From NCBI GenBank assembly GCA_030248215.1, contig JASANG010001899.1, positions 1 to 64,000 of the forward strand: 64,000 nt of DNA, read 5' to 3'. The notes beneath the pieces were generated by a model. It did not search any database. It had not been told where the DNA came from and saw nothing but the letters and a program-made list of their open reading frames with translations. The stretch is from Enoplolaimus lenunculus. Its lineage: Eukaryota; Nematoda; Enoplea; Enoplida; Thoracostomopsidae. Below are positions 43,433 through 64,000 of this stretch, piece by piece. The position numbers were made by a program, and so were the translations under genes. Each line of letters begins with the position of its first letter. The first letter of the stretch is position 1.

Positions 43433-43611
43433 CGTAATTGACTCATTGTATCCAACAGCTAAATAGGGGGCGAATATGTTTATTTTTTGTTAGTTTTTCG
43501 GCCTAACCTCAATCGATACTGGTGTTTATTACGAACTCGTGTCAAAAATAAAACGCTATTTTAATCATTTTTGGCGTTTCCAACAGCAGCTATAAAAACT
43601 GGCCAATGTAT

Positions 43612-43800
43612 ATATAGAACATGGCCGGAACACTAGTATAAGCATATTCGTAAGCCAAAGCCTATGCCTAAGCAGAAGCGTAAGAACGAGCGTATACCTA
43701 AGCCTAAGGCTAAGCAAAAAATAGTCCAAAACTTAAGCTTTACTCTATTACAGTCCCGCCGGAAAACGTTCCGGCCCTGTTCTATACATGGGCCAAGAAT
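43612..43800 (+). repeat. R4 element
   Basis: ATGGCCGGAACACTAG start, TAAGCC array, AACGTTCCGGCCCTG end. Confidence 0.7.
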
Positions 43801-44039
43801 GTTGCTGTCAATAACTTAAAAAATGGCCGGAAAACGAAAAATGATTGGCATACATAAAAGCTACGATTGAGAAATTTTGTGTTTGAAATACTGTTGCCAG
43901 CTTAAATAAGCCACATTTCAAAGAATTCAAATGTGTTGTGATTGAAATTCGAACGAAAATATGGCAAGGAATTTGTCATGAGTCATCTCAACTGTGTGCG
44001 TAGTTTCAAATTTTCGAATCGTCAAACTGCATTGAACTT

Positions 44040-45070
44040 AAGTTGTATTTTGCACAGGTTTCTGAAAACTTAAATTTTTTGCTAAATTTTAAAATATAAA
44101 ATTTGAATTTGGTTTGCATTTCTAAACTTTGGGTTTCCTGAAAATTAAAAGACATTAATTTTTTACTAAATCTCAAAATATAAAATCTGAATTTGGTTGG
44201 CATTCTAAACTTCCGGTTTCCTGAAAATTTAAAGACATTAATTTTTTACTAAATCTCAAAATATAAAATTTGAGTTTGGTTTGCATGTCTAAACTTTGGG
44301 TTTCCTGAAAATTTAAAGACATTAATTTTTTACTAAATTACAAAATATACAATTTGAGTTTGGTTTGCAATTCTAAACTTTGGGTTTCCTGAAAATTTAA
44401 AGACATTTTTTTTTACTAAAAATCTCAAAATATAAAATCTGAATTTGGTTTGCATTTCTAAACTTTGGGTTTCCTGAAAATTTAAAGACATTAATTTTTT
44501 ACTAAAAATCTCAAAATATAAAATTTGAATTTGGTTTACAATTCTAAACTTTGGGTTTCCTGAAAATTTAAAGACATTATTTTTTTACTAAAAATCTCAA
44601 AATATAAAATTTGAATTTGGTTTACAATTCTAAACTTTGGTTTTCCTGAAAATTTAAAGACATTATTTTTTTACTAAAAATCTCAAAATATAAAATCTGA
44701 ATTTGGTTTGCATTTCTAAACTTTCGGTTTCCTGAAAATTTAAAGACATTAATTTTTTACTAAATCTCAAAATATAAAATCTGAATTTGGTTGGCATTCT
44801 AAGCTTTCGGTTTCCTGAAAATTCAAAGACATTATTTTTTTACTAAAAATCTCAAAATATAAAATCTGAATTTGGTTTGCATTTCTAAACTTTCGGTTTC
44901 CTGAAAATTTAAAGACATTAATTTTTTACTAAAAATCTCAAAATATAAAATTTGAATTTGGTTTACAATTCTAAACTTTGGGTTTCCTGAAAATTTAAAG
45001 ACATTAATTTTTTACTAAAAATCTCAAAATATAAAATTTGAATTTGGTTTACAATTCTAAACTTTGGGTT
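44040..45070. repeat. Minisatellite, ~87-bp unit, about 12 copies
   Basis: Units contain CTAAACTTTGGGTTTCCTG, AAAATTTAAAGACATTA and AATCTCAAAATATAAAAT. Neighbours differ by a few substitutions and by a 2-base length step (TAAATCTC or TAAAAATCTC). The array ends abruptly at both sides. Confidence 0.9.
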
Positions 45071-45194
45071 ATCATTTTTAGCTTGGTTCAATAAAACAAT
45101 ATACACCAAACTCCGCCTTCAAATAGACGAATGCTACATTATTGAAATTGTTCCGAAATCAAATATAGCTTTGAAACTGTATACCACTCACAAT

Positions 45195-45395
45195 CTTCAA
45201 GGCCGGAGCAGCCACCCCCATACCGCCCATTTGCGGGCCCACCCCTAAAGGGGTCCCCACCCTGAACGGTTGAAACAAAACCACCGAAGTTTTAAAAAGC
45301 GTTCGGCTTCTCGCTTGCTTCGATCGTAGGGGCCCCACCGTGCAATTTGGGGGGAGTCGCCACCCATGTCTGCTCCGGCACTGGCAATCGTGGTG
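45195..45395. repeat. GC-rich TIR element
   Basis: GCCGGAGCAG at one end and CTGCTCCGGC at the other enclose about 180 bp that is far richer in GC than the surroundings (GGGGTCCCCACC, GGGGCCCCACC). It could be a young or foreign non-autonomous element; family unknown. Confidence 0.6.
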
Positions 45396-45719
45396 CCTGG
45401 ACGCAAAATAACCATATATTAATAAACTAACCAATGGCCCTGACTGTTACCATTAATATTTTTATTTCGCTCTTAAAATACTGTAAACCATATCACTAAA
45501 CGACTTTTCCTGTCATAACTTCAAAAATTCCAATTTAAATATCATCTGAACAGAAAATAGGAATAATTATCCAAACATACAACTGTTACCAATTTTACTT
45601 TTACGCAATTTTTAGGTAAACAGTACGATATCGCAGTATACCAAATAATTACTGTATATTTTTAACTTATATTAGCCAGCATTAATCTCGTATAACATTA
45701 ATGTTATAGTTATATCAGT

Positions 45720-45900
45720 CCCGTAGCCAGTTGAAAACGCCTGAGCGGGCCCGTATCCAAGGGGCGCAGGGGGCTGAGCTGCATCCCTGGCGAAATTTTA
45801 GCCCCAGAAAATTTTCAACCTTGGTTGTAAGTCAACAAAAACCCTTGTATGCTTTTCCTGAAAATTTTTAGACCCCCAGCAAGATGAGCTGGCTACGGGC
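45720..45900. repeat. R8 TIR element
   Basis: CCCGTAGCCAGTTGAAAAC start and GAGCTGGCTACGGGC end; shares CAAGGTTGAAAATTTTC with other copies. Confidence 0.7.
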
Positions 45901-46424
45901 TTTGGGCCAGAGCCCAAAGCAAGTATTGAAGGGGCATCTTATTGTTGACACAATGCTTACAAGCGGATCTAAATTTTTTGCTGGTGAGAGGTTTATAGGA
46001 AGGTTCAGACCCCATGTTACTTCTGTTTACGGGCCAGTAGTAGCTTAACAAAGGTAGTTATTAATAACTCAGGTTACAAAGTTAGGCAAAAATCAGGTGC
46101 CAGGCGTCGTAGTGGTGTTATTTGGTTTTAGTGATGGTTTGATCGTAAACAAACCCAGAGTTTAACTGGATTGAACTCATAAACTGTAGCAAAAAAGGTT
46201 TGAAAAGATGCGATGAACAAAGGCATTTGACCATGACGTGCTGTGTTCAATATATTTGGATACAGGTTGTTTGTTAAACGTGTATTTTCTAGTTAAAATA
46301 TGCAATTTTTTTATTGTTTTGTTTTCAAATTTTCTAGCACATTAATAAATGTATTCAAGCGTCAAGTTCAGCGGAAAAAATTTTTGACCAATGTTTACTT
46401 TTAGAGCAGAACTGTAGAGTTACG

Positions 46425-46540
46425 ACTCTTTTTTAAGTCTAAGCCTAAGCCTGAGCAAACAGTATAGTTTAAAACTTAAGCCTAATCCTTTGAAATCTCT
46501 CAGAAAACACAACGGACCCGAAAAGTAATATGGACCAAAA
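46425..46540 (+). repeat. R4 element, degraded
   Basis: Short TAAGCC array (TAAGTCTAAGCCTAAGCC) without clean ends. Confidence 0.5.
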
Positions 46541-46559
46541 ATTTAGGTGAATTTAATGC

Positions 46560-46668
46560 TATATACGCATATATTTATATAGATATATATTTATATAATA
46601 TTTATATATATATATTTATAGATATATTTATTTATTTATTTGTTTATTTATTTATTTATAAATAAAAT
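46560..46668. repeat. TATA/TTTA simple repeat
   Basis: Alternating ATATATTTATATA and TTTATTTATTTG stretches. Confidence 0.85.
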
Positions 46669-47009
46669 CAGAACCTTTTCGACTTCGGGATTCTTTTTAG
46701 TCAAATGGATTGCTATGAATGCAGTACAGTTTAAATTAAACTGCTAGATAGTACTCCATCAAGAAATGAAAAATTTTGCTCAAAATTGGTAAAGTAAACA
46801 TGCAGAAAGGCATCTGATTGCAATCTACTCAAATGTAAATACAGCTTAGTTCATTGACTCAAATTTTTCTAAAAATCATGTAAATATTGTGCAAAATTTA
46901 AGATATATGACAAGAAACACAGATTCAACTTAATTTTCTGCATTATGAGATTAAATAACTTTGCGTATATATTTCGTTCGTTTCAAATGTAGTTACCCGA
47001 TTAAAAGGT

Positions 47010-47475
47010 CTAATTGTCGTTAGTAAATTGAGTAAATAAGGTTTAATTAGGGTCCAGAAAAGAGAAAAAAGCATAGGAATGACCTGGACTGTTCAAATAT
47101 GTATTAATAGAAAGAAAGAATTTGAATAATATGGGAGTTGGGTCTAACTAACATCAGGTGAAATAAAAATAAATAACAATCCGTAACCGAATAACAGGGC
47201 GTACTGTTGGTATATACGGTCTGCACGACCCCCGTTTGAAGTTTTGCCCAAAGTTAGTGACCACGCCGGGAATCGAACCTCGGCCCTCTTGCGCTCGAGC
47301 CAAGCATGCTACCACTACACTACGCGGTCGTTGCAACAACTTCTTTTACCGGTATATGTGAACAGGCATGGCAACATTTGCTTTACACACACTTACGTGC
47401 ACATATACCGACACGTACCTTCAAGAACAGCAAAACAAATATCTCAATCCATTCTCTTATTCAGGTCACTACAGT
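47010..47475. repeat. R6-related element carrying a tRNA-like sequence
   Basis: Ends TCTTATTCAGGTCACTACAG like R6 and contains the R6 phrase CAATCCGTAACCGAATAACA. The other end is not clear. It encloses the tRNA-like feature at 47259-47329. Confidence 0.6.
47259..47329 (-). tRNA. tRNA-like sequence (probable pseudogene), anticodon position reads CGA
   Basis: The minus strand gives a 71-nt cloverleaf-like fold. The acceptor arms GACCGCG and CGTGGTC pair along 7 bp (one G-T). The D arm contains TAGTGTAGTGGTAGC (box A) and the T arm GGTTCGATTCC (box B). The anticodon stem (CTTGG/GCAAG) has one mismatch and the T stem (CGAGG/CCCGG) two. CGA would mean Ser, but the variable arm is short, unlike a serine tRNA. 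It lies inside an R6-like element, so a tRNA-derived mobile sequence is likelier than a working tRNA. Confidence 0.5.
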
Positions 47476-47783
47476 ACTGCAATAATTGATTTTAAGACTT
47501 CTAAAAATTTCTAAGACTAAATTACAGAAATCGCGGCCAATGTGAAGAACAGGGGCGGAACAGTACCATCCGAAATCACAGTTTTTCAAAAAAAAAGCAT
47601 CGCTTCGGCTACTTTTCTTCATTTTAATATAAAATTATCTTGTGGATAGCATTCGTTATATAGCAAATAACAATTGATTATGAAACGTAAACAACATTTT
47701 CATATTCAATTTGTCGTTGACATTTAAAAATGTCGCGACTAAAAATTTTGTTTATTAGTATTTTTTCACTAAATTCAAACATA

Positions 47784-47912
47784 CACTGGAAAATTTCAAT
47801 GAGTTAATTAATCAACTCAGACGAAAAGAATTAACTCAGAATTGTGAATTCTAAATACTCCTAACTCAGACTGAGTGATTCAACACATTCTGAATTAAAT
47901 TCAACTCACTAA
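47784..47912. repeat. R1 MITE, truncated
   Basis: CACTGGAAAATTTCAATGAG start; the inner half is missing and the far end fades out in a TCAACTCACTAAT stretch. Confidence 0.6.
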
Positions 47913-48284
47913 TAATCTAGGGCTGCCCACTTAATTTACATCTCAATGAAAAAAAATCAAATTTGATTGGGTTATACGACGTGAAAAATTTAAATTCTTT
48001 AATAATAATAATCCAGGCGATCAAGTTGGTAATGCAGACAATTTTATTAAAATATTAGAGGTAATTCTGATTTGAATTCGTGGTGAAAGTTAATACCATA
48101 ACGCTAATTCTATTTATTCTGTAAAAGTAATAAAAACAAATATATATATATTCATTAAATCATAACTTAAGCTGGAAAATTAAAATTTTAAAATTTTTGA
48201 CCAAATCATTATGGTTTCCGTGTAAAATTTACAAAATTCAATTATCATCTGATGGTAACTAAATTATATAATTTTTGGTGTTGG

Positions 48285-48535
48285 GGCCCAGATCAGGGGC
48301 GGAACGATTTTCTGGTTGACTAAAATAGAATACTTAAGCTTAAGCTTTAGACTAATTTTTTTAATTCGCTTAGGTTTAGGCTTAGGCTTGAGAACAAACT
48401 CAGTCTTACTCTTAGGTTTAAGCTTAGGCTTAAACATAGGAATAAACTCATTCTTACGCTTAGGCTTAGGCTTAGACTTTGGCTTAGAAATAAGCTTATA
48501 ATACTGTTCCGCCCCTGTTCTTTACATTGGCCGGT
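48285..48535 (-). repeat. R4 element
   Basis: GGGGCGGAACGATTT start, long TTAGGC array, TGTTCCGCCCCTGTTC end; TIRs clear. Confidence 0.75.
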
Positions 48536-48639
48536 GTTGGTAAAATCAGAAATCTTTCAAATTAAGAAATTGTTTTAAAAGCCAACGATCTTTTTGTACG
48601 GCAACGATATCGCTGATCCATAAGCACTTGTTCCAGAGC

Positions 48640-48812
48640 GGTCACCCATGTAATGGTCAGCAACTGAACGTTTTTCTGTGGGACTGAAATACAGTAAGCT
48701 TAAGCTTTAGACTATTTTTTGTTTAGGTTTTCAGCTTAGGAATAAACACTCATTCTTATGCTTAGGATTACGTTTAGGAATATATTTATACTACTGTTAC
48801 GGCCCTGTTTGG
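48640..48812 (-). repeat. R4 element
   Basis: Follows the previous copy in the same orientation, with a shorter array and a TGTTACGGCCCTG end. Confidence 0.65.
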
Positions 48813-49099
48813 CCTGCGATTAGGCTTTGTCTTGAAATGTATGCCTCTGGTCTTTGGTGTACCTTAGCCCTAAACAAATAACTTGTAGAACCTTCAAATA
48901 ACAAATAAATACAGTCAATCAAAAAATGACCATTGGTCACATAGTGGCACATCGTTTCACCAAAGAATATTTAATTATGCTTCATACAATTGTTTAGAAT
49001 TACACAAATTTAAAAAGAAAACTTTATTAAACTAAAAATAATACAAATCAAACACAGCAATAAACAATAAAAACAGTAATTGAGAACTTTTTTCATTAT

Positions 49100-49215
49100 T
49101 TCTTTTCTCACATGAATATTTTCTTTTCCTGAGCGTTTGCATTGCGCATATACGCATACCAGTAGTGATTGTTAAACACTGCGCATAGGTCAGTAGAAGT
49201 TAATTATTGATTATA
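49100..49215. repeat. R3 element, short remnant
   Basis: TTTTCTCACATGAATATTTT at one end and TTGTTAAACACTGCGCATAG at the other; the tRNA-like core is deleted. Confidence 0.5.
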
Positions 49216-49221
49216 TACCTA

Positions 49222-49443
49222 CACTGCAAAAAATAGTGAGTCAAATTAACTCTTTCCAAAATCGGCTTTTCCGGATTACACAAACAGAGTCCAAGTCGAC
49301 TCGGCTAGAGTCAAATTCGACTCACTGACCGACTCAGTGACTCGAATTTGATTCTGGCGGCGTCGAATTTGGACTCAGTTTGTGTAGTCCGGAAATGCCT
49401 ATTTCGGAGAGAGTCAACTTGACTTATACCATTTTTTGCCGTG
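49222..49443. repeat. CACTG-ended MITE of a second subfamily
   Basis: Ends CACTGCAAAAAAT and, inverted, ATTTTTTGCCGTG. Internally palindromic, with TCCGGATTACACAAACAGAG facing its near complement. It differs from R1 in its interior, and only one copy was seen. Confidence 0.75.
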
Positions 49444-49640
49444 AACACCTATCACCAGTTAATGATAGGTCTCGTAACTTTCAAACCAGTGAATTTTGTG
49501 ACTTAAAATTTAGCACATTTTACGCATATGGTTTGCTCTACTCCTGTACCGATTTTGAGTTCAACAACGTCAATAGTTAGTGAGTTTGAAAAGCTATTAG
49601 TAACTGATGATAGTTGCTATACACATTTGCTAATATGGGC
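49444..49640. repeat. R5 element
   Basis: CACCTATCACCAGTTAATG at one end and GCTATACACATTTGCTAATA at the other; directly abuts the CACTG MITE at 49222-49443. Confidence 0.65.
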
Positions 49641-50775
49641 TACGATTAAACATATTCCAGAAACCATTTTCATTAAAATTCTTACGAACAGCTACTTTTT
49701 GCCTGTAATTTTTGTAAATTTTAACACAAATCTGCTAAGAAATTTCTGCAAATTAGCATTTGAAATAATAGTGAATATTTTTCATTCTAATTTGAATACA
49801 ATATGTCAAAATTAAGTTAAATATAGCAGGAACAGACTGCATATCTAAATTTACATTTCTGACTTTTCCCATTAATATTTTGAGATTTAAAGCAGGCTAG
49901 CAATTAAGCTAGGGCTCAAAATATAAAAGCTGCTAGCTATGTTTTTTTCTAAAAAACATTTATTTTGATTAAAAGCAAAAGTGTAACATGGCCTTAGCTC
50001 GTGAAAAAATTTACACGATGCGATAGCTAATCTTCAAACGGTTTGAATGTGCTCAGTCTTAACACTGGTGCTTTTTAAATCTACTGTAGTAACCCGAATT
50101 GACTGTTCCTTAATTCGCGAATCTGCCATCATAAAACAGGTTTTATCAACAAATATGGTTTGCCAAACGATTTTACAATTCGAACAAAAGCCTACAACCG
50201 TATTCTTTGTAGCGTTATCATCAGTTGGTGATAGGTCTTGTAACTTTTTTATATTCAATGCTTAAATTATTCTGTTTTCACATCTACCAACTTGAAGCGT
50301 ACAAGATGCACGGAAAATATTTGTGATATTGAAAAACATTTCTTACATTTAAGAAATATAATTAGGAAGGTGGCACTTGAAATTTTGTTACAAAACAGAA
50401 AAACTTTCGGAAAAAACTTTTTGAAACAAACGTCTCAAAATCATTACATTGAGGAGCGAAATAAACTTTTCCAGAATTTTTAAAAAATGTCTTAAATTTC
50501 AGAAAAACTTTTCAGTTTTGTCGCTGACAATACTTTTCTGAATAAATTATGAAATACTTTTTTTGTGTGTCTGTCTAGACAGCTTAGCTCTTTGTAGAAA
50601 TATTTTGACCTCTGAATCAGTTTTGACCGCGCTAGCAAAAATTTGATTTAATCTCCAGCGTACCAATCCTGAAATTTCCGACCCCCTTGCAAGGTGTTGA
50701 GTTGAGTGCGAGTTTGCGACAAGACCCAATATTAATAGTCGATAGGTGGTACACATATTTGAGAACGCGAATCCG

Positions 50776-61751
<10,976 letters not shown>

Positions 61752-62079
61752 CTAAAACATATCAACTATAAGAGATTAGTAATTTGATAGTGTACTTTAT
61801 TAATTTTTGATTTTAAAAGCACGCAAATATATCGAATATATCAGAAAAGAATTAAATCAAAACACTGTACTACTAGATTTGACTTTTTCATATGGTTTTC
61901 TCATGATATATACCTCCCATATTATAGAAAATCATACAGTTTTCAGATGAAAAAAATGCAGTGATACAAATTTTTTCCTGTAATACATTGTGAAAAACTG
62001 GTTTAAACGGGTAATTTAATCCTCAAACCAAACAGGTGTAATAGGTTCAGAATCCTTCATATTTTCTATATATTCATAT

Positions 62080-62312
62080 ACATTCGTAAAAATTTAGGTG
62101 CATCCGTTATTTTTCGGCTCAAAACTACAAAAACCAGACGAATATTTGGATACCTCAATTGTATTGGCAGAAAATATAACATTTTTGAAACTTTAAATAA
62201 TAAGTTTATAACATATACATATATTTGTTTATATATATGATTATCGTTTCGGTTATTATTATCACTATTTATTTCCGTTATTTTTACTATCCGTTTACAC
62301 CCTGGTAAACAC
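62080..62312. repeat. R9 dispersed repeat
   Basis: CTCAATTGTATTGGCAG and CCGTTATTTTTACTATCCG are family words. Confidence 0.6.
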
Positions 62313-62575
62313 TGGCATTGGTCGCTCAAAAACACTCGCTATATTCAAAATATTTTTGCGTATAATAGAATAACTAATTTTCAGTTGTAACAATTATTAA
62401 CCGTATATGAGTCAAAGGCTTACGTAATTTATTTAGAAGCAGTAATATAATTTAGATATTTTTCAGGCCTAAATTTAACAAAGACAGCCAGCCAGTCAAA
62501 ATAACAGTAGTAATTAGCACAATAGTTTTAAATACGGTCTTGGCTTTGAATGTGGGCCCCTTGTTTCGATACACG

Positions 62576-62810
62576 CTTTCCCTTATATTTTGGGTTAAGA
62601 TTTAGGCTTTGGCTTAGCCTCAGACTCATAGAGTTTCCCTCATATTTTGGGTTAAGATTTAGGTTTTGGCTTAGACTCAGACTCATAGAGTTTCCCTCAT
62701 ATTTTGGGTTAAGTTAGGCTTTGGCTTAGCCTCAGGCTCATAGGCTTTCCCTCATATTTTGGGTTAAGATTTAGGCTTTGGCTCAGACTCCGACTCATAG
62801 GCTTAGACAA
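62576..62810 (+). repeat. Four-copy tandem repeat, ~58-bp unit, R4-related
   Basis: Each unit holds CCCTCATATTTTGGGTTAAG followed by TTTAGGCTTTGGCTTAG and ACTCATAGAG; four copies, one with a short internal deletion. Confidence 0.8.
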
Positions 62811-62984
62811 AGACCTTGGCAATGAATCAAACTTAATAGGCAATCCTTTAGATATACCTAATCAATTTGTCTAAGCCTGAGCTTATGCATGTACGGAAGA
62901 GGTGTTTAAGAGCTGACCACTCTTCAACAAATTTCAGAGATATATCCCCTGTATAGCCGTTTTTGAATAAACCCCTCAGTGTTA

Positions 62985-63330
62985 CACATCCATGCTGCTA
63001 TTGACATCCTACAAGCGAAAACCATACTATTCACATATACAACTCTTGTGATTCGGCATAGTACAAAATGTACCCAGCACGCGTTGCGTTTATGACCGAA
63101 CCGTTTTATGTCGAGGGGGCATAACCTGTACGAACCATGGCAGTGTATTTATCCGGCATTAAAATGCTTCTCCAATAGTTTAACTTAGGGGCATTGATTG
63201 TGACAGCGACCCCCTCTAAATAAGTGGGTGCTCGTCCAAAAACGCATTGTCCGGTGGCACAAGTTGTACTATGCGGAACCCTACGAGTTGCATACTCTTG
63301 TATCATGCACTCTTGCTACAAATTTTACAA
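62985..63330. repeat. R12 dispersed repeat
   Basis: ACTCTTGTATCATGCACTC and GTACCCAGCACGCGTTGCG are family words. Confidence 0.55.
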
Positions 63331-63476
63331 GACTGCATATATTTGGTGTTATTTGCTAAAAATATTGCAATTTCTACTCATAGACGACTTATAAAAAAGC
63401 CTAAAATATCCTGAAAAATACGTCATGCCTGCCAACCAATCAAATAATGAACTATCTTTGTTCTATTAATATTTCG

Positions 63477-63626
63477 GCCCATGTTACTTTAAGGGGCGTC
63501 CAGGTTTCTGGTGCGTCGATAAAAGAGTATGTTTAGATTCTAGATTACATTTTTTGCTTAGGCTTAGTGGTTAGGCTTAGAAATACGCTTAATCTACTGT
63601 TACGCCCCTAAAAGTAACATTGGCCA
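63477..63626 (-). repeat. R4 element, compact copy with variant TIR
   Basis: GGCCCATGTTACTTTAAGGG and its inverse CCCTAAAAGTAACATTGGCC enclose a short TTAGGC array; 150 bp. Confidence 0.75.
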
Positions 63627-64000
63627 ATATTTCTAATTCGCTAAACAGCATACAATTGTTGCAATTAAAACGTACAACTCGAAAACGGTCAAGTTAAGCT
63701 TGCATATCAACCCCGTTAGCAGCTCCAACATGCAACGAGGTAAAAAAATTACAGTTGATCCGTGAAAATCCAATTTGAACTCAACTCAGGACAGAACTCA
63801 ATCTTGATTGGTTAAGTTATAAATGATCTCATGGTAAAAATATCAAATTTTGACCAATCAATTTAAGCCACGATGGTTATTAAATTCGGAGCTGTTGTTT
63901 GCAACAATTTTTACGGTTTCGCTATACTCGTCATCGTCCGTCAGCATACGGTATTAAACTTGCGTAATTTGCGCACGATAACGCACGGTGACTGACAGCG

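Larger units (their letters stand above)
39665..50775. other. Intergenic region between the glutamate receptor 3' end and the VWA gene 5' end
   Basis: About 11 kb without an exon I can support. Open frames here are short, lack splice partners and have no recognisable domain. The region holds R1, R3, R4, R5, R8 and R9 copies, the 44-45 kb minisatellite and the tRNA-like sequence. A polyadenylation-like AATAAA for the glutamate receptor occurs on the minus strand near 49,970; it is not proven. Confidence 0.6.
61752..64000. other. Upstream intron of the glutamate receptor; no exon found
   Basis: Contains the R9 copy at 62.1 kb, the tandem repeat at 62.6 kb, R12 and R4 copies. I looked on the minus strand for amino-terminal-domain or earlier S1 exons and saw none with a convincing frame and splice sites. 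Confidence 0.5.

Noticed and set aside
48316-48501. Leu/Gly-rich open frame
   Set aside because: It is the reverse translation of another R4 hexamer array.

Overview
The window is AT-rich DNA from an invertebrate animal. It holds GT-AG introns, an animal ionotropic glutamate receptor gene, a secreted VWA-domain gene, and many short terminal-inverted-repeat (TIR) elements. The species cannot be named from the sequence. No gene of bacterial type, CRISPR array or retrovirus-like element was seen.

Layout. Positions 1 to about 21,404 form a huge inverted repeat (fold-back). The left arm (1 to ~10,640) mirrors the right arm (~10,880 to ~21,404), with the apex near 10.66-10.87 kb. From 10,692 to 39,202 (minus strand) runs a 19-exon gene with an open 3' end. 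It encodes a predicted N-terminal signal or anchor, a Gly/Ser/Lys-rich segment, a VWA domain with MIDAS residues, and about 1,400 residues of divergent repeats I do not recognise. Nearly all its introns are phase 1. Its last visible exon sits at the fold apex, so its 3' end is lost at the fold. The left arm carries a plus-strand mirror copy of exons 12-18. This copy is broken in exons 13, 14, 15 and 18 but open in exons 16 and 17.

Positions 39.2-50.8 kb hold no gene I can support, only dispersed repeats and a ~1 kb minisatellite. From 50,776 to 61,751 (minus strand) lie the last 12 exons of an AMPA/kainate-type glutamate receptor. They run from the S1 half of the ligand-binding domain through the pore and M4 to a stop codon after a C-terminal HTAV. 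The amino-terminal domain was not found and should lie beyond 61.75 kb, probably outside the window. The last ~2.2 kb hold repeats only.

The two genes have unrelated roles: one extracellular or adhesive, one a synaptic-type channel. The most notable points are the fold-back, with base-biased decay of one arm towards its apex, which may be a sequencing or assembly artefact; the unrecognised repeat protein; and a dense community of nested TIR elements, some carrying tRNA-like cores and others telomere-like hexamer arrays.
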